Source: Picocystis sp. L7 (lineage: Eukaryota > Chlorophyta > Picocystophyceae > Picocystales > Picocystaceae). From it: a stretch of DNA of 64,000 nt. The stretch spans positions 248,001 to 312,000 of the forward strand of contig QXJR01000030.1 of the NCBI GenBank assembly GCA_020975725.1. Direction: 5' to 3'. Shown here piece by piece: positions 21,111-32,267 of this stretch (position 1 is the first letter of the stretch; every line of letters starts with the position of its first letter). The position numbers and the translations under genes were made by a program. The notes beneath the pieces were generated by a model. The model was not told the DNA's origin and did no database searches. It was given only the letters and a program-made list of their open reading frames with translations.

Positions 21111-22106
21111 GAGTGTACGCATTACGTTGGTGCTTTGGGCTCGTTCAAGCAAAAATGGAGGCGGAGGCGCTTTGTTCACATGGAGAGCTTCCGATTATGC
21201 TCCACCTTGCCATGCCCACACCAAGTTGAGAGCATCAAACATTGGCCGAGATTATGTTGATAGCTCCGATGCTTCGTGCTCGCAGCGGTTGTATTTCCTC
21301 CTCGTATTCGCCCAAAGTTGACAACACTAATGACCTAATAACATATACGGCACATTTCTCGATGTGTGTTCGTGAAAGGTTGCTCGGCACAATGGAATCG
21401 TCGGTGTTCGTGTGCACCTTTCTTGCGCTCTCGTGGAGTGCCTCCGTTGGGACGCAACGATTTGGCTTCGTCCCTACGTTTGGGACGATTTGTGATGGAC
21501 TTGTCGAGTGCGGGTGTGGACACCCCATGGTAGACATCCGGGGTGCCGCAATCCGTCAGGTTCATCCCTCGGTGCATCGTCCGTTTGCTGCGTCAAGTTG
21601 CGTTGGTTTGGATCGACGTGGTTCTTGTCCGTGGGAGGGGTATGCCACGTCATCGATTGCGTGGATCGTGACGTGACCCTTCGATCCCTTCCCTTCGGCG
21701 TACCGTCTCGATGCATCGAATCGACACCAGGAATCCCCAGTAACGTTCCTCGACCCGAACCGTACCCGCAGAGGACCGGTTCGGTGCCCTTCTCCCGGCT
21801 TCCCCCCCCCCCTTCCTCCCTTTCGGCAGAGGGGGGAGGGCTCGTTCCATCCCCCTTCGGTTACGGGCGACGTGCACCTTGGTCTTTCCATGGGATGACG
21901 GTTGGATCGGGGAGGGGCGCGGGGATGGAAGCGACCTCCCTTTGTCTCTCGATCGAAACCCGGCCGGGTCGTAGGGGTAGTTGGAGGGACCAGTAGGCGA
22001 CCAGGGACTGGTGCTTTCCCTCATCCACATGTCCGCCCTCTCCCATCACCCCACCCCGACCCTGTCCAGGTGGGTGGGTCCACAACCGTCGTGGTGCGAC
22101 TGCGAG
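21111..22106. other. Intergenic, then promoter of the FabG-type gene
   Basis: From 21111 to about 21650 is gene-free sequence. From about 21680 it becomes GC-rich with C runs (near 21806-21815) and is probably the promoter of the reductase gene downstream. Confidence 0.5.
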
Positions 22107-23138
22107 ATGTGGTCCACAGCCACCAAGACAACAAACGTGCTCCGTCCCTTGCGTAACCTACGTGCCAGTGTGCAAGGCAGCGGTTCCATACATCCTGGAG
22201 GCAAGAGGCACACGACATCGTGCGTCGTTCCCAATCGCTCCGCGCACACCCAACGTAAAGGATGGCTTCCTGGTGGAAGGAACCAAGGGGATCTCCGACA
22301 CGTGGGATACGCAGGATCCACGAAACAAAGGAACGTAGCTACCAGTGCGAACGCCAAGCTCTCGGGCGAAGTGGCCATCGTCACCGGCGGAGCGAGAGGA
22401 ATCGGAAAGGCCGTCGCCGAAAAGCTCAGTTCGCTCGGTGCCAAGGTGGTGGTTGCAGACCTACCCAACGTGCAACGGGAAGGGGAACAGCTGGCAGCAC
22501 AATTGAATGATGGCACCTACATACCGGTCGACGTAACGAAATCGGATGATGTCGAAAACATGGTGAAGAGGACCGTCGAAAAGTACGGAAGCCTGGGGAT
22601 GCTGGTGAACAACGCAGGCATCGTGGGCAAAGCAGGTGGGGACACCGGAGAGTGCACACTGGAAAATTGGGACAACACCATGAAGGTCAACCTGTACGGG
22701 GTCTTTTACGGGCTGAAATATGGACTACCAGCCATACGAGACACGGCAGGGTCCGGTGCGGTCGTGAATATCTCCTCCGTCGCGGGCATGCTTGGAGCAA
22801 GGGGATTGCCAGCTTACTCGTCCAGCAAAGCTGGCGTGATCAACCTGACGAGATCTGCGGCGTTGGACTTTGCCAAGTATAAGATCAGAGTGAATTCGAT
22901 CTGTCCCACGGGGGTGCGAACCCCAATGATAGCGGAGGCCTATTCTAGGCTCTCCCCGGAAGAAGTGGAAAAAATGCTCGGCAGCATGAATCCCATCCCC
23001 GGAGTCGTGGAACCTGAAGACATTGCCAACGCCACGGTCTTTTTCTTGAGCCAAGATAGCAGGTACATCACGGGGACCTATCTGCCTGTGGATGGAGGGT
23101 TGACGTGTCAAATTCCTCTCACGCAAGATGTTGGTTGA
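22107..23138 (+). CDS. Short-chain dehydrogenase/reductase, FabG-type, with organelle presequence
   Basis: The core is a classical SDR. It has the NAD(P)-binding VAIVTGGARGIGKAVAEKL, LVNNAGIVGK, a serine in VVNISSVAGM, and the catalytic YSSSKAG. RVNSICPTGVRTPM and the C-terminal DGG motif (YLPVDGGLT) complete it. The best match in memory is 3-oxoacyl-ACP reductase (FabG) and related reductases; the substrate could be different. Splicing fits well: exon 1 22107-22167 (MWSTATKTTNVLRPLRNLRA, basic and amphipathic), intron 22168-22314 (147 bp, GTGTGC...CAG, phase 1), exon 2 22315-23138. The resulting 294-residue protein has a presequence-like start ending near NVATSANAKLSG, so mitochondrion or plastid is likely. 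Without splicing the insert carries many residues unlike any SDR. Confidence 0.82.
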   Translation: MWSTATKTTNVLRPLRNLRASVQGSGSIHPGGKRHTTSCVVPNRSAHTQRKGWLPGGRNQGDLRHVGYAGSTKQRNVATSANAKLSGEVAIVTGGARGIGKAVAEKLSSLGAKVVVADLPNVQREGEQLAAQLNDGTYIPVDVTKSDDVENMVKRTVEKYGSLGMLVNNAGIVGKAGGDTGECTLENWDNTMKVNLYGVFYGLKYGLPAIRDTAGSGAVVNISSVAGMLGARGLPAYSSSKAGVINLTRSAALDFAKYKIRVNSICPTGVRTPMIAEAYSRLSPEEVEKMLGSMNPIPGVVEPEDIANATVFFLSQDSRYITGTYLPVDGGLTCQIPLTQDVG

Positions 23139-26100
23139 GAAAAGTGTTCCATTTCTGGTCGCTGTCACCACCCGCAACATCCAGTATGAGGAGGGCCTTG
23201 CTCTGCACATCCACTTCTAGTGCAGCGATCTCGAAGAATCGAATCATGTAAGTAAGCTTCTTTGGTTTTTGAGAGATTCGTGATGGGCTAGGATGAACGC
23301 TTTCGAATCCACCTTCTTCCCCCCTGGTTGAGACTGAATCGAGTTTTCATGCAACTCGGATAGTACTCCTCATTGGAAAGACGGACAGCCAGCTAGCGAC
23401 GGCATGAGCCCAACCAGTATTCCTCGAGCCTGGAACATTTTGCAATCAGACTGCACCTTTCTTAAAATTCCAACTTCGTGATTTTGTGACGCCAGACACG
23501 ACACCCAACAGGAGCCCATCCTGGATTAGGCAGATAAATGTTCCAATCCCTACCAAAGAAACATTGCCAGAATACTGCCATGCTTTTCTAATCAGTAAAA
23601 TTATGATGACAAGCTCCGTCCATTCTTCATGGTGCTCGTCGACGCCATCGATACCATGATTGATATGCACAAACAACGCTCCTGGACGAAGAACGAAACG
23701 AAACAGCCACCAGCAGGCAGACCCTTGTGATTTCACAGTCACCGAAGATGGTATGGCTAATCGGACGAACTCACTGGCGGTACCGGTAGTGCTGTGGTGA
23801 GTGCAACTCTTGCAAGCAAAGAAAGTTTAATGATAAATGAGCGACGTATCAAACAATTCACGAAGTTTGACGGCTGTAGATACTGAAGCGAAGGAGATAG
23901 TGCGCTCAACGGGCCCTTAACGTGAATGGTCCGTCATGAGTTCGAAGCAATGCATCTACTATATGATTGGAAGATGATGTTAAGCTTCGTCCAAATGGTC
24001 AGTTCAGATAAAGTTAGAGACTGTAGGCTGCTGCAACAGGAAAATAGTCTGCGACTGATGGGGTCCACTGATATTCATTGGTTCGTGAGTTTCGCAAGCG
24101 GTCGAATTTTTGGATCATGATCGCAATAGACGAAAGTAAAGACTTCTTCAGTCTCAACTGGAGAGTTCAGAGGTGTTTTTTTCGGTTCTTCCAGAAAGGC
24201 TGGCGACTCCCACGACCGCGAGTCACATAGCGCTGAAACCACAGTAAGTTCAAAGATTCGGCAGCACTCCGGTAGATCATCATTATTCGTTGGAACACTA
24301 GCACACATGCAAGCGTACAGCAAAGTTGGCAAACATCCATTCGTGACGGTCAAATCCCACTTGTGCTGTTGAAATCGATAAGCAGGGCATCAAAAGCAAA
24401 TCGTCATGCATTGTTCTTTTACTGTGCTTTTTGTGAACATGCGAACTTCGATGCGTCGAATTTAAGTAGCTAATAATTATTTAGCTTTACAGCCTTTTCT
24501 CTTCTACAGGCATTTCTTTCATTTAGGTCTGTGGTAACAATGGTGTTCTAATCGTACACATATACGTTCCATAAGACAGAACTGTCTTGGAAAACTGTAT
24601 TCATGGTATGAGAGAATAGGGCCATCTAGGTATACGTCAGCAGCGAGGTAATCATTCGGTTTTTCTACGTATGCGCTTTCTGCATTGCGCACAAAGCCTC
24701 GATTTTTGAAACTGGAACATCGGTGGTTCTGTTAGGAAGTTAAGGTTTTGGCATAGTTTCTTATGCTCTACGAAACGTTGAAAATTCAAGTACTTATCGA
24801 GGCAAAGTACGAGAGTCTACTGACTTGAGATTTGAAAGCATTCTTGTTCATCGCACTGCACTACCAAACTACTTCAGCATACCACTTGCTTGTATAACGG
24901 AATGACGAAGAATGTAAAGAACCTTGAAAGTTGAAGAATTATTGCTGTTTCTGCTTCGCAAACAACTGCAGTTCACTCATAAACAATCTACTACACTAAA
25001 AAATTTAAATTGATGACATGCCATAAATGTGTAATAGCACTATTTCCTACTTTCTCTTCAAATTTTTTGCTTCAGGATGATGCTTTTAGTTTAGGCTACC
25101 GAACCTTAGAAAGTTGGGTTCATTGAATCCTGAGTTCCACTGGTCTACCTTGCAAACAATCGTCCTCGTGACACTGAAATAAAAATATATACGATAGAGT
25201 TATTTGCAAATGCGTTGTAAATTTTGCAATCAGAGAGCTTAGATTTTTACTCAGTGGTTAAAGAAGTTTTATCCACCACCTTTCACCGCACTTACTCCAT
25301 CGGCTGATTCTCGAACTGCATTCCCGATGAAAAAATTCAAAGGCTTATTATAAAGCTGTGTCGAAGGTTTCTACTTCTCCTTCACGAAGACTAGAAAAGA
25401 GGTACTATAGAAAATTTACTCAGTACCATCACCAAAGAGTTGGAAATCTGAACAACATCTACTGTAGAAAAGATAGGTATATCAGCGCCAACATAAACTT
25501 GTGTAGAAAGTTCATAGCCTAAGTGAATAGTTATACAGTTTGATTTGAGAGACCAAAGAAGACTTTCGTTCGAAAGATCGAATCTATTACTCTCAGATAC
25601 AAGAATATCACACTGCCACGTTTTCTCCCGCAAGAGACCTGTGAGAGGTTAGTATCCCCAGGTAAAGTAATATACATCCGATAAAGTTATGTATTACCTT
25701 TCATAGAGCGAAGTTTACCAATATAAGGTTTATTGACAGCCTAAATTTGAAGGTGTCCTCGTACAGGAACGAACTTGAACATTTGCATCAGAATCTATGA
25801 TCATACACGCTCGCATAACGATTGGAATGCAAAACCATTCTGATCTGTCTACTTAAAAGTTGGCTAATAGTATATTTTTGTTCTGCCCGCGGTCATTGCC
25901 ATCAGGGATGTGTAGGACCCATTATAAGCACAAAAATTGATTCAGTGCTGTAACAATTGTGAGGGTCGGTTGAACAGAATCAACACGGAAAATCACGTAT
26001 CTTCAATTATTCTACCAATTGATGGTGGGACACAACAAATGATTGATTATGTGATTCTTCACTACATAGCACACAACACTTTATCATTGCTTTTCATAAT

Positions 26101-27616
26101 ACTCCGCTCCTCAGAACGGTGATTTAATATGAAACACTCTGTGCTCATTGTACCTGGTCGTTGATGTGCTTAACGATGAGAAAGCTTTGCCTACCATAAG
26201 CTTACAAGTTGAAATCATCATATCTTTTTCAATCACAATTTTTAAGATTTTCTGAATTGTAGAGTACACTTGTAGGAAGCAGGCTGTTGTTTGCTGCCAT
26301 GTTCGTGGTTTGCAGGAATCGTTCTTTAACATTTCACTCACACGAAGAATGGTGATTGGCACTAGTAAATGGCGGCATCATCATCTTTCGAGGTGCAGCA
26401 GGCCTGAGTATTTTAGAAGGTACCACGCTAAAACTCGATCGTTGTTCTCCAACAATTCGAGCTCTAACGGAACAGAGCTTGTGAAGCTTCGCATACTGGA
26501 CGGTAGCGGTTTCTAAGGTCGAAGATTTAATTTATTCTTAGCAGAACAGGCACTGCCATGTTTCAATACTATATAAAATGCGTCGTTAGAATGAAATCGT
26601 CAAGAATAAGTGCATTTCTTTGGAAAAGACCTTCTTTTCATCGTGCTTACCCTGAAACAAAGACTTTATGTTGTCACGACTGAAAAACCAAGTACTGAAA
26701 CTGTTTCAACAAAAGTTAGAAGCAATCTTTTAGCAAACTCGATCAGTGTGGTGGAGCTTCTACGGAATCTGTTTCATGTGTGAGAATTTCAGCAGCGAGT
26801 ATCTAAGCTACCAGTAGCAGGCTGAAAATGAAATCAGGAATCGTATTCTTCTAAATTGCCGTCGTACCACAGTCGGTTTTATAAAGCTATATTTCGGTCA
26901 ACCAGATCCTAAGTAGTACGTCGAAAATGAGATTCAACAGTTGTGCATACACTTCCTGTATACAAGACTCGCGTCTTTCCTTTTTTACTACCACTGAAGA
27001 GTATAACAGACCAGGTATATGCCAAAGCAAACAAATGGAGTGCTTTGCGGCTATTCTCCGTAGGAATCAATCTAATCAGCATTATAACCAGATTGCACTG
27101 TGTAGGTAACAGGTAAGACGTGCCGTATCTACTTAACTTTTCGTCCTTCCCCCTTTTGCAAGTGCATCCAGTATTCCAATTTAATCAAGGCTCAGTACCC
27201 ATTTTTTCTTATTAGTAATGCTGTGCTACTCAGTTTTACCTGATGAAGATGTGGACTTCATGCATTTCTGTGCCCATTTTTACTCCCACCAAAACATTGC
27301 ATGATATTTTCAGAGCAGCATGATTGCATGCTTCTGTACTGATTACGCTTCAAGAGTGTAGATTAAAATGTAAAGCTGAGTGTATCTGAATCAGTGCAAG
27401 CCAAGCTGCTGTTCCACAGAAGGACTGAAGTACTTCATACCAAGCTGTGTGGTTTCGGATGTCTTTCAGATACAAGTTCCGCACAGAGACAATAAAATGC
27501 ATTCTGTCCCCGTGCGCCAAGCTTGAGATTCTTTGCTTCACAACTATGTGCAGCCAGGACTTGAAGAAATGGTAGATTTGATTGCTAGCACATGATCTAG
27601 CTCAGCAAGAACAAGT
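23139..27616. other. AT-rich gene-free block, 4.4 kb
   Basis: Sample lines counted by hand give about 32 to 43 percent GC here, against roughly 50-55 percent in the coding regions. The longest frames are under 100 codons and none resembles a known protein. CACGTG and GGATCC words, common elsewhere, are nearly absent. No tandem repeat, LTR or inverted repeat stands out, so it looks like unique low-GC sequence. It is bounded by the FabG-type gene and the Myb gene, whose 3' ends both face into it. Confidence 0.8.
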
Positions 27617-28534
27617 TTATGACCTTGGTATTTTGGGGTTAGGAGGAACCCTAGCAGTGCCCAGTAGATCAAGTGTGGAAGATGTGCAAGTCTGAGTTTG
27701 GATGTGTGCTGTACGAGGCATTGCTGTGAGCAATCCATGGGCTGCAAGAGTTTGCATTTGCCATGCCAAAGAGGAATTATGCTCAATCGTCTCCTTGCCA
27801 TAAGAGGGGCTGCGCCTATGTGCCTCGTTACATTGTTGGAAGGAAACAGCTCTATCCTTACTCTTCTTGTGGTAAAAGGAAAGCTGCACTGTGGTATCGA
27901 CCTTGTCTCTGTGTACTTGCTGAGTGGATTGTTCACCCTCAACCCCAACCCTATTGCCGTGACGCTGCTTTACACATTGGGGGTTTCTCTCGGACAGAGG
28001 CACGCCTTTCGTGTGTGAATCAGAACTAGCAGAGCCTCTCCTCGAGAGTTCTACACTGCCCTGTGTCTTGATTCTGATAAATTTCCTCTTCATACTGTAC
28101 CAGTGATTCTTGACCATATTAGCACTGCGGTTGCCGAGCTTGGATGCAATAAGGGACCAATGATTCCCGTAAACTTTCTGATACTTGACAACTAATTCGC
28201 TTTCTTCCTTACTGAAAGGTCTGTGGTTCAGCTTTGGGTCCAGCTGGTCGGTCCACCTTTGCCGACACGATTTGGATTGCCTTTCGATGCCAGTCGCAGC
28301 AGACAGCTTCTTTGCAACTTCTTGCCAGTCTCTGCCACCAAGCTGAGCCACTAGTTCCGAAAGCATTTCGTCCTCTTCTTGAGTCCATGGTTTCCATGTT
28401 TTTCCTGAACAGTACATTTCCAGCATATCGTCCATGTTGTATTCATGCTTTGAAAGGTCTTCATCACCCGGTTTCGGGATCGATTCACCTGCTGGTGTCC
28501 CAGTATGATCCTCCACAGCTCCTGCTCGGGACAT
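27617..28534 (-). CDS. Two-repeat Myb DNA-binding protein
   Basis: A 305-residue protein from ATG at 28534. The first Myb repeat has WKPWTQEEDEMLSELVAQLGGRDWQEVAKKL, with the regularly spaced Trp pattern, then SCRQRW. The second has RPFSKEESELVVKYQKVYGNHWSLIASKLGNRSANMVKNHWYSMKRK, where Phe replaces the first Trp as in plant R2R3 Mybs. The two repeats occupy about residues 45-155, and the rest is Ser/Gln-rich with no known domain. The protein is probably a nuclear transcription regulator. The first repeat carries a short insert (ATGIERQ) before SCRQRW, so it is not a textbook R2. It borders the AT-rich block with its 3' end. Confidence 0.85.
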   Translation of the reverse strand: MSRAGAVEDHTGTPAGESIPKPGDEDLSKHEYNMDDMLEMYCSGKTWKPWTQEEDEMLSELVAQLGGRDWQEVAKKLSAATGIERQSKSCRQRWTDQLDPKLNHRPFSKEESELVVKYQKVYGNHWSLIASKLGNRSANMVKNHWYSMKRKFIRIKTQGSVELSRRGSASSDSHTKGVPLSERNPQCVKQRHGNRVGVEGEQSTQQVHRDKVDTTVQLSFYHKKSKDRAVSFQQCNEAHRRSPSYGKETIEHNSSLAWQMQTLAAHGLLTAMPRTAHIQTQTCTSSTLDLLGTARVPPNPKIPRS

Positions 28535-30956
28535 GGCGAAGCGGACTAGATGAGTCTCGATCGAGTGTATGTAGACAACAGTTGTTCAACAAGAGACCTT
28601 GCCTGGGTGCTGGAGGTGTAGCCGTGTATGGACAAGGCTGGATGGGTTCCCAGGTGGCAAAGTCCTCCTTTCAAACGATACCAGTTTACCGTGGGGTTGT
28701 CTACTCGACGTCCCACGTTGGTCCCGCTGTGGTGTTCAAAGCACCTTCACCCTCTTAGCTACGTCAGGCTGCGAGGTCCGCCTGCTTCCCGTCCGTCTGT
28801 TGAAAGCGTACTTTTGAGTATTTAAACGCACAAACCAGCACGTCTCGCGCTCGTTCTCCGATGCACCACTCGAAGCGCACTGGCAGGAGTCCAACGACGT
28901 TTATTTCTGCTCTCGTTTATCCTGTGCCCAGTTCTGCTGATCGTGCCCTATCGTCCGCCGCACCAGCGCGTTCGTTCTGTGGTGCGTCTCGTTCGTCGTT
29001 GGCGTTGTTCCGCCTTCTCTTTTCCAGTTCACGTTTGACACGTAGGGGTTGGTCACGAAGGGATGGAGAACACGTGTTAATCTCACCGCCTTGCCACTAT
29101 TTCGATTTCCGACTTCGGATCACTACCACCACCGCCACGGATCGAACGGAACGGAACTGGAAATGATGCGAAGCGAAACGATGGATCCGAAAGTCATGGG
29201 GCGGGTGTGGAGAGATACGTAGACCGACAACGTGGCACCCACCGGGGGAGGCATGGGGGGAGGTTTTCCAGGTGTGCAGGGGTGAACGATCTCACACCCG
29301 TGGAAGACCCACCCTTCGATTCCATCCATCCTCCTCGGCAGATCCCACCGAACGGAAGAGAACGTGGGAGGGAACGTCAGCAGGAGCGGATGCAACGGAA
29401 CCGGGAAGGGAGAGGAAGGACACGTCCACCGCCCCCCAAGGAAGTGGGGTACGCCTGCCTGCTGGTACCATGGGAGAAGTCGAATGTCCAAAACCAGTCG
29501 AGGGGATCGTTTGAAGATTTGAAACGAAAGATCTTAGCACGCTGGTTTGGAAGTTGAGGGACGACGATGGGACATCGACGTACGGAAATGTCCGGAGGAG
29601 GGGCGGACTCCACGTTCGATTGGGGTGGAGTCCGCCGAACCCCACTCCCGGACGGATGCCGACGAGGAATTCCGATTCGGACACGACACGACAGCCGCCT
29701 CCGAAGACGATTTTCTCGAGACCGGCGGGGAGACGAGCGTGTCGATTCCGCCGGGAACGGATCCACTTCCACAATCCTCGTCGACAATGGGGTACGGTGG
29801 CATGTGCACCTTAGGATTCTGGGTTGCTGCGGTGTTGGGAGCCCAGGTGCTCCATACCTCCTCCTCGACGGTACATGCATTCAGATATGCTTCCACTTCG
29901 TTTCAGGGAGAGCTGTGGTGAACCCATCTCGGCATGTCGAGGAGACAAGTTCTAGGTTCGGAAGTGATGGGTCCGTCTCGTGGAATATTCCTGGAGAATT
30001 TTAACCATTTGAACCTTCATTCCATCGATCTCCGAGAAGGATTGTAGAAGGACTCTTCGCAACCGTTGGATCTAGATGTGGAGGACCAAGATTCAAAAGA
30101 TCTACCCGATTGACTCGTCAATGGATGAGATCAAGAAATGTGAGTGTGCTTGTCAACCCGGGTGGAATCCAACGGGGGAAAGGGATAGGTCCAAGTATCG
30201 GGTTGTGGGAATCCATACCACTTCGGCCAGATGACAAGAATGATGTCCGATATACGATTGGCAAGATCCATCGAGGATAGAGGGTTTGAAATCGAAGCAC
30301 GATTGTGCTGGTTCGGAGGAGGTTGCTACAAGGACCACATGATTCTCGCGCTGAGGTCTCCGTCTTTTTCGTCATGCATGCTCGTCGAGTGGTACAGGAC
30401 TTTACATGATAAGCCGCTAAACCCAAGTGTGGAGCCAAGGAAAACCTGCCAACAAGTGCACAGCTTAGGCAAATAAGGCTACACTCGCAAATTTCGAGAA
30501 AGTTGTGATATCCGTAGTACATGCATCGCTTCTAGGTGGACAATCGTAGGAGAGGACCCTCCAATCTTGCGTCAACAAATTTCGTAATGGAACGTGATTG
30601 CAACCATGGTAGTTTTTGTGTCGTGGGGCATTGGATGGACTTGAAGGATTTTGGGTACGTGTATCAAACACTTTCGGTTCATCCAACTATGAGAAAGCCG
30701 GTCCAAAGCGTCCACGCGATGCTCTTTGAATAAATATCCTCTCAGTATACGATGGAAGAAGCGAGAACATTGGCCATCTCGCTTGTATTATACCCATCCG
30801 AAGCCTGTGGTTTCAATTTCCGATTGGTGGTGCATGCTCGGCCATTTGTCATTGTTTTCCAGCCGCCCTTCCTCCACCCGGAGGGAGAAGAAACTCCCAT
30901 TGGTCTGACAGGATGTACGTGAACTTGGTCCCGGACTGGGGAGGCCAACATTTCCC
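28535..30956. other. Intergenic region with one doubtful small gene
   Basis: Two overlapping frames at about 29469-29921 (+) and 29534-29896 (-) both stay open with GC-rich third positions. The + frame ends in a short hydrophobic segment (CTLGFWVAAVLGAQVL) but lacks an ATG unless spliced to the small ATG frame at 29469. The - frame has an ATG at 29896 and is Ser-rich. I recognise neither and cannot choose. The rest (28535-29200 and 29930-30956) shows no gene, apart from the promoter of the next gene. Confidence 0.35.
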
Positions 30957-32267
30957 ATGGGGTTTGCCAAGCCCACCACACGCACCATTGCACGTGTTCG
31001 AAGCTTACGCATCATGGCACGAGGGAGGGCGGAAGAAAGAACCGGGACGCACCTCGAATTCAACGTATTGGCAAAGCACAAGAGAGCCAGAGCCGCCACC
31101 CTCCGACTCAAGAAGTACGACTGCAGTACGCCGATGTTCATGCCTGTCGGCACTCAAGGAAGCGTCAAAGGACTCACCAATCGACAGATGGAACATCTGG
31201 GATGTCAAGTTATACTGGGGAATACCTACCACCTGCAGCTCAAACCTACATCCGAATTGCTTGATCAAGTAGGTGGACTGCATCAATTCGAGACATGGAG
31301 AAGGGGGCTGCTTACAGATTCGGGAGGATTCCAGATGGTGTCCTTGCTGAAGCTCGCAAAAATTACCGAAGAAGGGGTTGTGTTCCAATCACCCAGGGAT
31401 GGGCAGGAAATGCTGCTCACGCCGGAAGAGTCAATCAAAATACAGAATCGTATCGGCGCCGACATCATCATGGCACTGGATGATGTTGTGCACAGCTGCA
31501 CAGCGGACCCAGCACGGTTTGAGGAAGCTACACATCGCACCCTTAGATGGATCGATCGATGCATAGCCGCGCATGACCGTGAGCACGATCAAAGCCTCTT
31601 TGGCATCATTCAGGGAGGGTTGGATCCCAAGCTGAGAGAAATCTGCTTGAAAGGCATGCTGGAACGTGGTGATCATCTCCCTGGCTATGCCATAGGAGGC
31701 CTGGCTGGTGGAGAGGATAAAAATGCTTTCTGTAAGGTAGTCAGCCAGTGCACGGCCGCTTTGCCTGAGGATAAGCCACGGTATGTGATGGGGGTTGGGT
31801 ATCCCTTGGATATTCTGGTGTGTACAGCACTAGGTGCAGACATGTATGACTGTGTGTACCCGACCCGAACTGGGAGGTTTGGCACGGCACTTGTACCTGA
31901 AGGAGTCTTAAAGCTTCGTCACAAGGCCATGAAACACGACTTCCGTCCCATTGACGAGGAATGTGACTGTATGGTTTGTAAGACATACACTCGTGCATTC
32001 TTGCACAGCTTGGTGGCCAAGGAGCCTTTGGGTTCGTTGCTGGTTACGTACCACAATGTGCGGTACATGATGCGCTTCACTGGGGAGATGAGAGCGTCAA
32101 TCTTAGATGGGACTTTCGAGAAGTACGCGTGCCGTTTTATTTCCAAGCACTATCCCGATGGTGACGTTCCGCAGTGGGTGCAGAGCGCCATGTCAGACGC
32201 TGACATTGATATCAGCAGCGTATGTGATTCCTCTGATGTCCCACCTGCAAAACGTCAGCGTGTTTGA
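30957..32267 (+). CDS. QTRT1: Queuine tRNA-ribosyltransferase catalytic subunit
   Basis: A 436-residue protein covering the whole tRNA-guanine transglycosylase family. TPMFMPVGTQGSVKGLT opens the barrel. TDSGGFQMVSL carries the general acid/base Asp. ALDDVV, FGIIQGG and YAIGGLAGGE line the base pocket, and DMYDCVYPTRTGRFGTAL carries the nucleophile Asp. CDCMVCKTYTRAFLHSL gives the three Cys and one His of the zinc site. It swaps guanine 34 of GUN-anticodon tRNAs for queuine, and in eukaryotes it works with QTRT2, which is not in this window. Two starts are possible: ATG at 30957, giving a basic N-terminus that could target mitochondria, or ATG at 31014 (MARGRAEER). Uninterrupted coding. Confidence 0.95.
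   Translation: MGFAKPTTRTIARVRSLRIMARGRAEERTGTHLEFNVLAKHKRARAATLRLKKYDCSTPMFMPVGTQGSVKGLTNRQMEHLGCQVILGNTYHLQLKPTSELLDQVGGLHQFETWRRGLLTDSGGFQMVSLLKLAKITEEGVVFQSPRDGQEMLLTPEESIKIQNRIGADIIMALDDVVHSCTADPARFEEATHRTLRWIDRCIAAHDREHDQSLFGIIQGGLDPKLREICLKGMLERGDHLPGYAIGGLAGGEDKNAFCKVVSQCTAALPEDKPRYVMGVGYPLDILVCTALGADMYDCVYPTRTGRFGTALVPEGVLKLRHKAMKHDFRPIDEECDCMVCKTYTRAFLHSLVAKEPLGSLLVTYHNVRYMMRFTGEMRASILDGTFEKYACRFISKHYPDGDVPQWVQSAMSDADIDISSVCDSSDVPPAKRQRV

Noticed and set aside
23446-23742. 98-codon minus-strand frame in the AT-rich block
   Set aside because: Longest frame there but without a recognisable motif; close to what chance allows.
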